IMG/VR virus record: IMGVR_UViG_3300049825_000338
Span: 84,600-106,011 of that record
Source of the DNA: a virus
DNA: 21,412 nt
Reading direction: 5' to 3' (one strand)
The notes under the pieces are model-generated. The model ran no database searches. It saw only the letters and a program-made list of their open reading frames with translations, and was not told where the DNA came from. Position numbers and translations under genes: made by a program. Every line of letters starts with the position of its first letter. Within the stretch, counting starts at the first letter, position 1. Positions 1 to 6,353 of this stretch are shown here, piece after piece.

Positions 1-2
1 CA

Positions 3-929
3 TTTGGGTTGACAGGAACACCTCTAACAAACCACATCGGCACTTACTGGTCTATCTTGCGGCTAGTAGCTCAGCACGAGTGGCCGAGCAAGACGCGCTA
101 CATCGACAACTACGTTGCCACATCCGTGTCTCCGTGGGGTGGTATGGAGATTCACGGTCTCAATCCGCACACCATTGAAGAATTCTATGGGTTGATTGAG
201 CCTCGTATGTGGCGACGAACATATGAAGACGTGCATGGCGAAGCTGATCAGCCCGAACCGCAGCAGCGGTTTCTTGAGCTGCCTACAGCGGTTCGCAAGG
301 CGTACAACCAGCTTGACGATACATGGATTTCGGAAGACGAGGGCTATGTCACTACGCCGTTAGAGTGCAATACGCGCCTTCATCAGATGGCATCGGGATG
401 TCTATCTTACGACCAGACTACGGGTGAGTGGCACATCACCTCACCGTCATGGAAGGTTGATGAGCTTCGGCTGGTTGCCGAAGAGCTTGGCGACGAGCCG
501 TTTGTTGTTTTCACTGTTCACACTGATCTTGCTGTCTTAGCGCTTGCTGGTCTAGAGGCGGAGGGAGTCTCGGCTGTGTACATGAACGCCTCAATGTCTG
601 CCGCTGAGCGCATGAAGTGCATAGACGATTTTCAATCCGGCAAGGTTCGTGCGTTCATTTCGACTTATAGTCTTGCGTCGGAAGGACTCGACTTGAGCGT
701 TGCCGACACTATTGTTCGTCTTCAGCGACCATGGTCTATGGTGAAAGATGAGCAGGCAAGTTTGCGAACCATGAACCCGATGAAGGGTAACAAGCGTCCT
801 CTGTACATCGACATTCTTACAGCTGATACGGTTGACGAGCATGTTGCGATCGCTTTGGACCGTAAAGTAGAGAATCTAGAAGAACTAGTGAGAGATAAGA
901 CGAGACTACGAGAGGCCATCACAATATGA
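3..929 (+). CDS. SNF2/superfamily 2 helicase, C-terminal part (5' truncated by window edge)
   Basis: The reading frame is open from the first bases of the window, so the gene begins upstream; the apparent TTG at 9 encodes the leucine of the helicase motif LTGTPLTN (motif III of SNF2/SF2 helicases) and is not a start. The second RecA-like domain follows: FVVFTVHTD (motif IV region), the segment around YMNASMSAAERMKCIDDFQ, then STYSLASEGLDLSVAD (motif V) and RPWSMVKDEQASLR (motif VI). Phage SNF2-like helicases are usually part of replication or recombination modules and translocate on dsDNA using ATP; that role is inferred from the family and from the downstream nuclease, Sak4-like ATPase and DUF669-like protein. 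In motif VI the usual second arginine (QxxxRxxR) appears to be asparagine (QASLRTMN). The stop overlaps the next start as ATGA. The family is fairly sure; the exact role is not. Confidence 0.85.
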   Translation, partial: FGLTGTPLTNHIGTYWSILRLVAQHEWPSKTRYIDNYVATSVSPWGGMEIHGLNPHTIEEFYGLIEPRMWRRTYEDVHGEADQPEPQQRFLELPTAVRKAYNQLDDTWISEDEGYVTTPLECNTRLHQMASGCLSYDQTTGEWHITSPSWKVDELRLVAEELGDEPFVVFTVHTDLAVLALAGLEAEGVSAVYMNASMSAAERMKCIDDFQSGKVRAFISTYSLASEGLDLSVADTIVRLQRPWSMVKDEQASLRTMNPMKGNKRPLYIDILTADTVDEHVAIALDRKVENLEELVRDKTRLREAITI

Positions 930-1204
930 ACGTAAAGGAACTACAGGCCGCACTAGCTGAGATAGACGGCGACATGCTTGTTGTACTTAGCAGCGATAGT
1001 GAAGGAAATAGCTTTTCACCATTATCTGACTCTGAGATCAGGCGCTATGACGCAACGTCAACGTGGAGCGGTGAAACTCATCCAGATGGTCTCGATCCAG
1101 CAAATGCCGAAGACGTGCATGACTACACCTGGGACGGTGACCCCGAAGGAATTGAGTGGATCAACACTCTACCGAAAGTAGTAGTGCTGTGGCCGACAAA
1201 CTGA
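926..1204 (+). CDS. conserved-looking acidic phage protein, function unknown
   Basis: A 92-aa acidic protein beginning MNVKELQAALAEIDGDMLVVLSS. The opening (short amphipathic helix, then a DxxxVVLSSDxEGN strand-turn pattern) is a form often seen in small phage proteins of unknown function encoded among replication genes. The ATG overlaps the helicase stop (ATGA at 926-929), so it is probably translated by coupling. No catalytic motif, membrane segment or metal site is visible. The gene lies between the helicase and a related-looking small protein (next entry), whose opening GQLRHMLQNVPDDMLIDIDRD resembles this one, so the two may be diverged copies of one domain. That paralogy is an inference from the shared leucine and DxML(V/I) pattern only. 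Confidence 0.7.
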   Translation: MNVKELQAALAEIDGDMLVVLSSDSEGNSFSPLSDSEIRRYDATSTWSGETHPDGLDPANAEDVHDYTWDGDPEGIEWINTLPKVVVLWPTN

Positions 1205-1488
1205 CTGTTGGGCAGCTTCGTCACATGCTGCAAAATGTGCCTGATGATATGTTGATTGACATTGATAGAGATGAAAGCGGACGACTTATTTTGAGTGTGT
1301 CTATGTCTTTCCCATTAGCAAAGGGCGAGAGCGTCGTTCCTAGCGTCAACATATTTAAGAGAGTCAGGTCGGTTTGCAGCCCAAACAACCGGCACTCAGA
1401 GGCGTGCAGATGTGACGGACGAGGTGTCATACCTAACCCTGATGGGTTTATTGTAGGGTGCCCCTGCGAAGATTGTTCAGTTCTATGA
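1156..1488 (+). CDS. small protein with C-terminal cysteine cluster (possible zinc ribbon)
   Basis: If the GTG at 1156 is used this is a 110-aa protein; GAAGGA at 1145-1150 would be its ribosome binding site (5-nt spacing), but it would overlap the previous gene by 49 nt. A second in-frame GTG at 1189 gives 99 aa and a shorter overlap, with a weaker upstream site. The N-terminal part (VGQLRHMLQNVPDDMLIDIDRD) resembles the preceding protein. The C-terminal 35 residues carry EACRCDGRGV and GCPCEDC, a CxC...CxCxxC cluster that looks like a zinc-binding ribbon or knuckle. The stop overlaps the next start as ATGA at 1485-1488. Function is not recognised; a small DNA- or protein-binding adaptor is possible but unsupported. 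Confidence 0.6.
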   Translation: MDQHSTESSSAVADKLTVGQLRHMLQNVPDDMLIDIDRDESGRLILSVSMSFPLAKGESVVPSVNIFKRVRSVCSPNNRHSEACRCDGRGVIPNPDGFIVGCPCEDCSVL

Positions 1489-1817
1489 CCACCAAACGGA
1501 AGGGCAGACTTGCCATTGACCAGGCTGTCGTGGCGTCTAATAACTTACGAGCGGAACTTCTTCAGCGGTTCATTCCGGACTGTCGCTGCCAGCCAGCGAT
1601 TCAGGAGTTTATGCTAGAACGCGTCGTTAAGGCGTTCGATGATCCGTGCCTAGTTATCCATCTGAGTGACCATACTTACACAGATTTTTCGCATGATGAG
1701 ATACGGTTTAGAGGTCAGTGCTATGTAGACGGGGTTAGAGTTCGTCTTGACGAATTAGGGACCGACTTGGTCAGTCTTTCGGTTCCTCCTTATCGGTCAG
1801 CGATTATCACCGTATGA
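1485..1817 (+). CDS. hypothetical protein, 110 aa
   Basis: The start is the ATG at 1485, which overlaps the previous stop (ATGA); a longer version from 1458 would run further into the previous gene and is less likely. The product begins with a basic stretch (MTTKRKGRLAIDQAVV), followed by a helical region with two cysteines (CRCQPAIQEFMLERVV), and ends in a probably beta-rich part with several DxV and YVDGV strands. No known motif is recognised. It overlaps the following nuclease start by four bases (1814-1817), so it belongs to the same tightly coupled operon. Nothing in it points to an enzyme. Confidence 0.65.
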   Translation: MTTKRKGRLAIDQAVVASNNLRAELLQRFIPDCRCQPAIQEFMLERVVKAFDDPCLVIHLSDHTYTDFSHDEIRFRGQCYVDGVRVRLDELGTDLVSLSVPPYRSAIITV

Positions 1818-2758
1818 CTTGGAAGATATCCAACTCCGAGATGGAGACGTTCATGGATTGTCGGCGCAAGTGGATGCTCCAATACCACTTCAACTGGGCA
1901 CCTATAGCCGAGACGATCGAGAAGGTGGCTGCGCGAGACGCTGGCACGGTAACACACGCTGCACTTGAGGCATTCTATTTGACCGACGAAGAGCGAGCTG
2001 GTACTGACGTAATCAGCAGCATGAAGTTTGAGCGTCTACTTGGTTTGGACCCTGTGGAAGCGAAGGCCGTAGGCAGCAAAATCTTTGACAAGGCGCACGC
2101 TATGTATACCGGCTACCTTGAGTGGCTGGAGCAGACCGGAGTAGATGAGGGTCTGTCGTATGCATCAATTGAGAAGTCCATCGAAACGGTTCACCCCGAT
2201 CACCCGGATGTTGTTGTCAGAGGCAAGATGGATCACGAGATTCAGGATTCTTCGGGTAACTGGTTCGTGGGCGACTGGAAGACATCGGTCGACATTGCTA
2301 GACCTATTCAGTTGATGAATCTCGGCATTCCGCAGGCACTTACGTATGTATGGGCGAGTGGACGAGAAAATCGTGACCGCGTGTATCTTGGTGCGCTGTG
2401 GTCGATCATGCGTAACGTCAAGAGAGGTCCAAAGGCCGAGCCACCGTTCTTTGCTCGCCACCTCGTCCGCATCTCATCCGAAGACCTCGCAAGCCACGAG
2501 CAGCATCTCTCAGGAGTTCTTTCGGAGATGAAGCACGTCAAGGCCGAACTTGACCGAGGCGTGAATCACAATCTTGCAGCGTTCCCTCACCGCAGTGAGA
2601 ACTGTTTGTGGAAATGTCCGTTTCTTTCCGTGTGCGGTTCGATGAACAGCCCACGCGTAACACCCGAAAACTTAGAGGAGTTTGAATATGTCCGAATTGA
2701 CCCCAACGCACGATATCAACGAAGTGATTCTTCGGAAGCTGGAGACGTTGTTAGCTAG
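1814..2758 (+). CDS. PD-(D/E)XK nuclease, Cas4/RecB (AddB) type with probable 4Fe-4S cluster
   Basis: A 314-aa protein with the features of the Cas4/RecB-like exonuclease group. Near the N-terminus is FMDCRRKWMLQYHF (Cys16), followed by a His-containing helix (GTVTHAALEAFY); the nuclease core shows RGKMDHEI (Asp140) and VGDWKTS (Asp154-x-Lys156), the D...(D/E)xK metal site. A QxxxY-like helix follows (IPQALTYVWA). The C-terminus has ENCLWKCPFLSVC: Cys264, Cys268 and Cys274, which together with Cys16 match the four-cysteine iron-sulphur cluster of AddB/Cas4 proteins. By family knowledge these are 5'-3' ssDNA/dsDNA exonucleases; beside a Sak4-like ATPase and a DUF669-like protein the likely role is DNA end resection in phage recombination or replication. 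There is no cas1/cas2 or CRISPR array nearby, so a CRISPR adaptation role is not indicated. Confidence 0.85.
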   Translation: MTWKISNSEMETFMDCRRKWMLQYHFNWAPIAETIEKVAARDAGTVTHAALEAFYLTDEERAGTDVISSMKFERLLGLDPVEAKAVGSKIFDKAHAMYTGYLEWLEQTGVDEGLSYASIEKSIETVHPDHPDVVVRGKMDHEIQDSSGNWFVGDWKTSVDIARPIQLMNLGIPQALTYVWASGRENRDRVYLGALWSIMRNVKRGPKAEPPFFARHLVRISSEDLASHEQHLSGVLSEMKHVKAELDRGVNHNLAAFPHRSENCLWKCPFLSVCGSMNSPRVTPENLEEFEYVRIDPNARYQRSDSSEAGDVVS

Positions 2759-2885
2759 CGTGGCGCTACTAATTGATAGCGCTCCTCGGATGACGCTCGT
2801 TCCGGCTGAGTTTGTCCGTAACTTAAACGGGCTTGCTGAGGCTTACAATGCATTTGAGGAGTCTTACAATGGAAAGTTGTCATAG
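2688..2885 (+). CDS. small hypothetical protein overlapping the nuclease gene
   Basis: A 65-aa ORF starting at ATG 2688, with a good Shine-Dalgarno sequence GAGGAG at 2675-2680 and 7-nt spacing; this favours ATG 2688 over the TTG two codons upstream. It overlaps the last 71 nt of the nuclease gene in another frame, an unusually long overlap for this operon. The product (MSELTPTHDINEVILRKLE...) is predicted to be mostly helical, with a leucine-rich stretch LETLLASVALLI that could be a short coiled coil or amphipathic helix. No family is recognised. The clear ribosome binding site makes translation credible, but the protein could also be a minor by-product. Confidence 0.5.
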   Translation: MSELTPTHDINEVILRKLETLLASVALLIDSAPRMTLVPAEFVRNLNGLAEAYNAFEESYNGKLS

Positions 2886-2888
2886 CCA

Positions 2889-2951
2889 ATGCTCACGCCG
2901 GAAACTGGGAAGAAGCTTCATGAAGTTTTACGGACAAGTTTGGTAAAGTAG
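2889..2951 (+). CDS. possible 20-aa ORF between two operon genes
   Basis: ATG at 2889 to TAG at 2949-2951 would encode MLTPETGKKLHEVLRTSLVK. It fills the only non-coding gap between the 65-aa protein and the ATPase gene and ends three bases before the next ATG, which would allow translational coupling. No clear ribosome binding site is visible, and an ORF this short is expected by chance. Low confidence. Confidence 0.2.
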   Translation: MLTPETGKKLHEVLRTSLVK

Positions 2952-2954
2952 AGA

Positions 2955-3677
2955 ATGAATCCAACGCTTTCTATTGTAGTTATGGGACCACCAGGATCAG
3001 GAAAGTCCTGGCTTGCGTCAACCTCTCCCGGACCTCGTCTAGTTATTGATGCCGAGGGAGGATCACGATTTACTCGCGTTCCTAAGATCACGTGGAATCC
3101 ACAGACGGAGCCAGTACCGACAGACCTGACTGAGAACACCTCAGTACTTGTCAATGTGACCGACTGGTCGATCGCAGAGACGCTATACCGGTATCTCCTA
3201 GAAGGAAACCATCCATTCAAGTCAATTATTATTGACACGATCACAGAGTTACAGAGTCGTCTGATTGATAACATTTCTGGCACTAAGCAAATGCAGCTTC
3301 AGAACTGGGGGCAGGTTCGTCGTACAACCGAGGACTACGTGCGCAAGCTTCGTGATCTCACCATCCATCCGACTAAGCCGGTTGACGCAGTTATTCTGAT
3401 CGCTCAGGAAAACACTGTTGACGGCAAGAAGACGCCGATGCTCAGCGGAGCTACAGCGAGAACATTGCCGCAGTTCGTGGACGTGATCGGCTATCTATTC
3501 ACAAACGACGGTGTCAACCGAGGCCTTATGGTCTCAGCTATCGGCACGCACGCCTGTAAAGACCGAACAAATGTCTTCATTGAACGGTATAGTGGAGATG
3601 ATGGCATCGCTGTGATTCCAAACCCAAACATTCGTGGAATGCTTGAAGACCTATCCAACTCAGACGTCTTTAACTAA
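2955..3677 (+). CDS. RecA-fold ATPase, Sak4-like single-strand annealing/recombination protein
   Basis: A 240-aa protein with Walker A MGPPGSGKS (Lys17, Ser18) close to the N-terminus and Walker B SIIIDT (Asp94), followed by a polar helix TELQSRLIDN. Further motifs include AVILIAQEN, a strand ending in a polar residue in the sensor position. This short RecA-core layout and length match the phage AAA_24/Sak4 group, which acts with a single-strand-binding protein to anneal or exchange strands. The next gene encodes a DUF669-like protein, the usual partner of Sak4-type ATPases. The spacing to the next ATG is about 20 nt. The core fold is confident; strand-exchange activity is inferred from family and neighbours. 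Confidence 0.85.
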   Translation: MNPTLSIVVMGPPGSGKSWLASTSPGPRLVIDAEGGSRFTRVPKITWNPQTEPVPTDLTENTSVLVNVTDWSIAETLYRYLLEGNHPFKSIIIDTITELQSRLIDNISGTKQMQLQNWGQVRRTTEDYVRKLRDLTIHPTKPVDAVILIAQENTVDGKKTPMLSGATARTLPQFVDVIGYLFTNDGVNRGLMVSAIGTHACKDRTNVFIERYSGDDGIAVIPNPNIRGMLEDLSNSDVFN

Positions 3678-3699
3678 TAGAAAGAAACCAAAGAAACCA

Positions 3700-4248
3700 A
3701 TGAGCACATCAGTAGCAGACCTTTTTAATCAATATGAACAGAACAAGACGGACGACAAGGTCGACAAGCCTCAAATTCCAGACGGAAAATATGAGGCCGT
3801 GATCACGAGTACAAGCCTGAAGAGCGCTTCTACGGGAAACCGCGGCGTCACTGTGAAGGTAACGTTGTCCGAGGGAGCCTACAAAGGCACTCAACTGTGG
3901 GGAACCGTGTGGTATGGTGCTGAGGGAGATTCCGACGCACTTCAGAAGTTCTTCCGCCTCGCCACGCAGCTTGGCCTGTCAGGCGAGTTCTTCAAGTCTA
4001 ATCCGACGTGGGATCAGATTGCGCTAGCTCTGAAGGATCGCCCGTGCAATGTCACGACGTCCACAGAGACGTACAACGGCGTAACTTCAAGTAAAGTCAA
4101 CTGGGTCAACAAGCCGACCAAGACAGCCGTCGTCACTGTTCCTGCTGCTGTTCCGTCACAGCCTGAAGTCCAGTTCACTACAGCAGCCACAGACGAAACT
4201 GTTGAGGCGACACCAGCGGTATCTCCGTCTCTTCGGCCGACTATCTGA
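3700..4248 (+). CDS. DUF669-like protein, probable ssDNA-binding protein
   Basis: A 182-aa protein starting at ATG 3700; an upstream start at 3634 would overlap the ATPase and lacks support. The region IPDGKYEAVITS...GVTVKVTLSEGAYKGTQLWGTVWYG is the typical opening of DUF669-type phage proteins, an OB-like beta domain. It is followed by helical segments (SDALQKFFRLATQLGLSG) and a low-complexity tail rich in Ala, Pro, Thr and Val (about the last 45 residues), as many SSB-like proteins have. In phages this family sits beside Sak4/RecA-like ATPases and nucleases and is thought to coat ssDNA. The tail here lacks an obvious acidic SSB tip. A weak AG-rich stretch (AGAAAG) precedes the start. Function is inferred. 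Confidence 0.75.
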   Translation: MSTSVADLFNQYEQNKTDDKVDKPQIPDGKYEAVITSTSLKSASTGNRGVTVKVTLSEGAYKGTQLWGTVWYGAEGDSDALQKFFRLATQLGLSGEFFKSNPTWDQIALALKDRPCNVTTSTETYNGVTSSKVNWVNKPTKTAVVTVPAAVPSQPEVQFTTAATDETVEATPAVSPSLRPTI

Positions 4249-4249
4249 G

Positions 4250-4942
4250 ATGACTTATCATCCAGCTAGGTTTTCTGAACCTATCCTGGACCTGTTCGAG
4301 AAGCTTATTCCGGCTGGCACACGTATTCATGATCCATGTGCCGGTACGGGTGAGCTTCTTGGCGCTTTGGCCGATAAGTGCGGTTGGAAGTTTACAGGAA
4401 CGGAGATAGAGAAGAGCTTCATTGTTGACCATCGCGTAGTAGAAGGAAACGCTGCCTACGGTTCAATGTATCCGTACAGCGGAGAACGGTTTTGGGTAGT
4501 CACAAGTGTGGCGTACCCAAACGGGATAGCGGATCACTTCAAGCCCACCAACGAATACAGAAAGTGGAAGCGGTTCACATATCGACAAGCTGTCAGCGAC
4601 AATGAAGGGGCCGATAGAGAGCTTCACGTCGACAACATGGGTCGCTACGGCTACAGAGGAACAAAGAGACTCGGCGGGTCGAAGAAGCGCCGAGAGTACT
4701 GGCGTCTAGCCAGCCAGTTCGCATTTCTATGGAAGGCTGCCGATCGCGTCATCTTGAATGTGTCTGACTTCAAGTCTGGTAAAGTTACTGAGCCGTTTGT
4801 TCAGGACTGGATTGATCTCATGACTGAGATGGGGTTCGACTTAGAGTCGCGTCATCACGTAGTAACTAACAGAATTGGGTACGCTAGTATCGACTCTCGA
4901 GATGAGAGAGTCGACTACGAAGAGGTTCTAGTTTTTACCTAG
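4250..4942 (+). CDS. DNA methyltransferase-like protein with altered catalytic motif
   Basis: A 230-aa protein from ATG 4250, one base after the preceding stop. It has a SAM-binding motif I, DPCAGTGELL (Asp28-Leu37), and an acidic residue after the next strand (TGTEIE, Glu52). The segment in motif IV position is TSVAYPNGIADHF (residues 85-97), where DNA amino-methyltransferases usually have (D/N/S)PPY; the Ser and Tyr remain but PP is VA. The middle is rich in Arg, Lys and Tyr (KWKRFTYRQ, GYRGTKRLGGSKKRREYW), possibly for DNA contact. The family points to adenine or cytosine-N4 methylation, for instance protection from host restriction; the altered motif makes activity uncertain. It is the last gene of the + operon and meets the late operon tail-to-tail, sharing CTAG with its stop. 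Confidence 0.65.
   Translation: MTYHPARFSEPILDLFEKLIPAGTRIHDPCAGTGELLGALADKCGWKFTGTEIEKSFIVDHRVVEGNAAYGSMYPYSGERFWVVTSVAYPNGIADHFKPTNEYRKWKRFTYRQAVSDNEGADRELHVDNMGRYGYRGTKRLGGSKKRREYWRLASQFAFLWKAADRVILNVSDFKSGKVTEPFVQDWIDLMTEMGFDLESRHHVVTNRIGYASIDSRDERVDYEEVLVFT
4890..4914. repeat. perfect 9-bp inverted repeat at the convergent operon junction
   Basis: TCGACTCTC (4890-4898) and GAGAGTCGA (4906-4914) are perfect inverted copies separated by 7 nt. The hairpin lies inside the end of the methyltransferase gene, 25 nt before the two overlapping stop codons. No T-run follows directly on either strand (the nearest, TTTTT at 4932-4936, is 17 nt beyond on +), so it is not a classical intrinsic terminator. 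Its place exactly where two operons collide still makes a transcription-stopping or RNA-protecting role possible. Confidence 0.45.
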
Positions 4943-5829
4943 GCCCACGACAGAAATGACGTATACTGACCATCTGGACCGACCGACCACTGATGAGCGC
5001 CGTGATCTCTGTATCTTATTTCAATTCCTGTCTCTGTAACTGTGACAGCTAGTGATCTGATTGGGTCATCTAGTTCGGCAGTTTGACCAACGTAGTGGAT
5101 GGCGCTAGCGTTAATACAGAGTACTCGTGTAGTTCCGTACGTGCGCACTACAACCAGCCCTGGGTCAGAAGTTGGGGTATGGACATGGCCAGCAAGCCAT
5201 GCAATTTTTTGTCCAGGATGTGCAGCTAGGACGGTTTCTATGGACGTTTGAGGGTTAGCGAACCAGTCAGTAGCGTCAATAGCCGCCCATCCTTGCGTAG
5301 CTGTTCCCCGTAAAGGAGCGTGACAACAGATCAACATCGGACGGCCAGCATAAGCAGTAAGTTGAGTGTCAAGAAATGAAATTGTCGCTGGTGACAAGTT
5401 AATTTGTGCCGTGCCTGATGGAGCGGAGTCAGGTCCAACAACGATTAGTACAGCAAATCCAAGGTCAACTACTTTGTTTTTCGTAGTGCCGTAGGCAGCG
5501 GCGGCTTGCTCGCCGGTTCGACCAACAGGTGTCGCCCAGCAGCAGTGATTACCAATAACAAGTACAGACTGCCTACCTGCTGCCATTTGGCTCATAATTG
5601 ACAAGGCGTCGGTATCTTGAGCAGCGGTTCCATTTTCTGTGATATCTCCAAGCAGCACAAATGTTGGAGGCAGTATGAAATCGGGTCCAGAAGATGTGTG
5701 GTCCGTAATATATTCGGAACGTCGGTTTGCTAGCAGACCTCCTGTGTGCCAACAACAAGCAACTTCAATTGTCTGAGCTAGAACTGGTCGATGTCCTACC
5801 CGCGACTGCGCTATTGGCCGACGTGACAT
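4939..5829 (-). CDS. metallophosphoesterase-like protein with degenerate first motif
   Basis: A 296-aa product starting at the ATG at 5829 (TAATG overlap with the upstream stop). Calcineurin-like phosphoesterase motifs are visible in order: LLGDITENG (Asp62, motif II), VIGNH (Asn94, His95, motif III), LICCHAP (His170, motif IV) and LAGHVHT (His215, His217, motif V). The DxH of motif I, expected about 30 residues before motif II, is not present; the best match is CWH (Cys26-His28), where Asp is replaced by Cys. GNHD is GNHC here. Family members cleave phosphomonoesters or diesters with two metals. Placed last in the tail/fibre operon, it may be virion-associated or act on a cell-surface or nucleotide substrate; this is inference. 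It shares its stop with the opposing gene. Confidence 0.75.
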   Translation of the reverse strand: MSRRPIAQSRVGHRPVLAQTIEVACCWHTGGLLANRRSEYITDHTSSGPDFILPPTFVLLGDITENGTAAQDTDALSIMSQMAAGRQSVLVIGNHCCWATPVGRTGEQAAAAYGTTKNKVVDLGFAVLIVVGPDSAPSGTAQINLSPATISFLDTQLTAYAGRPMLICCHAPLRGTATQGWAAIDATDWFANPQTSIETVLAAHPGQKIAWLAGHVHTPTSDPGLVVVRTYGTTRVLCINASAIHYVGQTAELDDPIRSLAVTVTETGIEIRYRDHGAHQWSVGPDGQYTSFLSWA

Positions 5830-6353
5830 TAGAGCGGACGGAAGCGTATAGTGCAGCCTAGCCCATTTAGGGCAAGAGGAGTGCCTGTAGGGAAGCACGA
5901 TACTCCGATACAGTCACCTTTAGAAAAAGTACTAATCACAGGGTTAAACACAACAGCATCATAGTTCCAACCTTGGCGCTGCAATATCGCTGCGCCTCCA
6001 GTCACTCTAGTGGTTTTGATAGCAAAGCTTGAGCCACCGGTGCCGGTTGCAGCATTGAATTTGCGTAGCTCGATCGACCATGAGTTGACATCAGAAGCCA
6101 CAATTCCGTTTTGCCATGTTGAAAATTCGGCAGCCACTACTTGAAGTGGAAATGGTGCTACTCCTATAAACGCCGAAGCCGCCCCTACAGTAGAAAAGAT
6201 TGTGCCGAAGTTTACAGACATAGTTAGCTCATTGATGGTCGCACTTGTAGCAGCTATTTCCTGGAAAGCGCCGTTATAATCGGTGGCATTATAGTAGTTA
6301 CCAGGGTCATCAAATGCTGGGGTAATTACGGATAGATTCGCTCCTGCGGGCAT
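5829..6353 (-). CDS. probable tail fibre or receptor-binding accessory protein
   Basis: A 174-aa protein without recognised motifs. It begins MPAGANLSVITPAFDDPGNYYNATDYNGAFQ and is rich in small, polar and aromatic residues with a beta-sandwich-like alternation (VNSWSIELRKFNA, AFIGVAPFPLQVVAAEFSTW). Two cysteines lie close together near the end (GDCIGVSC) and a third follows (GLGCTIRF). Its start overlaps the stop of the long fibre gene (TAATG at 6351-6355), so it is translated with it. Size, composition and position suggest a fibre tip, head-binding cap or adhesin domain. No sequence match is claimed. Confidence 0.55.
   Translation of the reverse strand: MPAGANLSVITPAFDDPGNYYNATDYNGAFQEIAATSATINELTMSVNFGTIFSTVGAASAFIGVAPFPLQVVAAEFSTWQNGIVASDVNSWSIELRKFNAATGTGGSSFAIKTTRVTGGAAILQRQGWNYDAVVFNPVISTFSKGDCIGVSCFPTGTPLALNGLGCTIRFRPL

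Noticed and set aside
1814-2758. Cas4 of a CRISPR system
   Set aside because: No cas1, cas2, effector genes or repeat-spacer array in the window; the neighbours are phage recombination genes.
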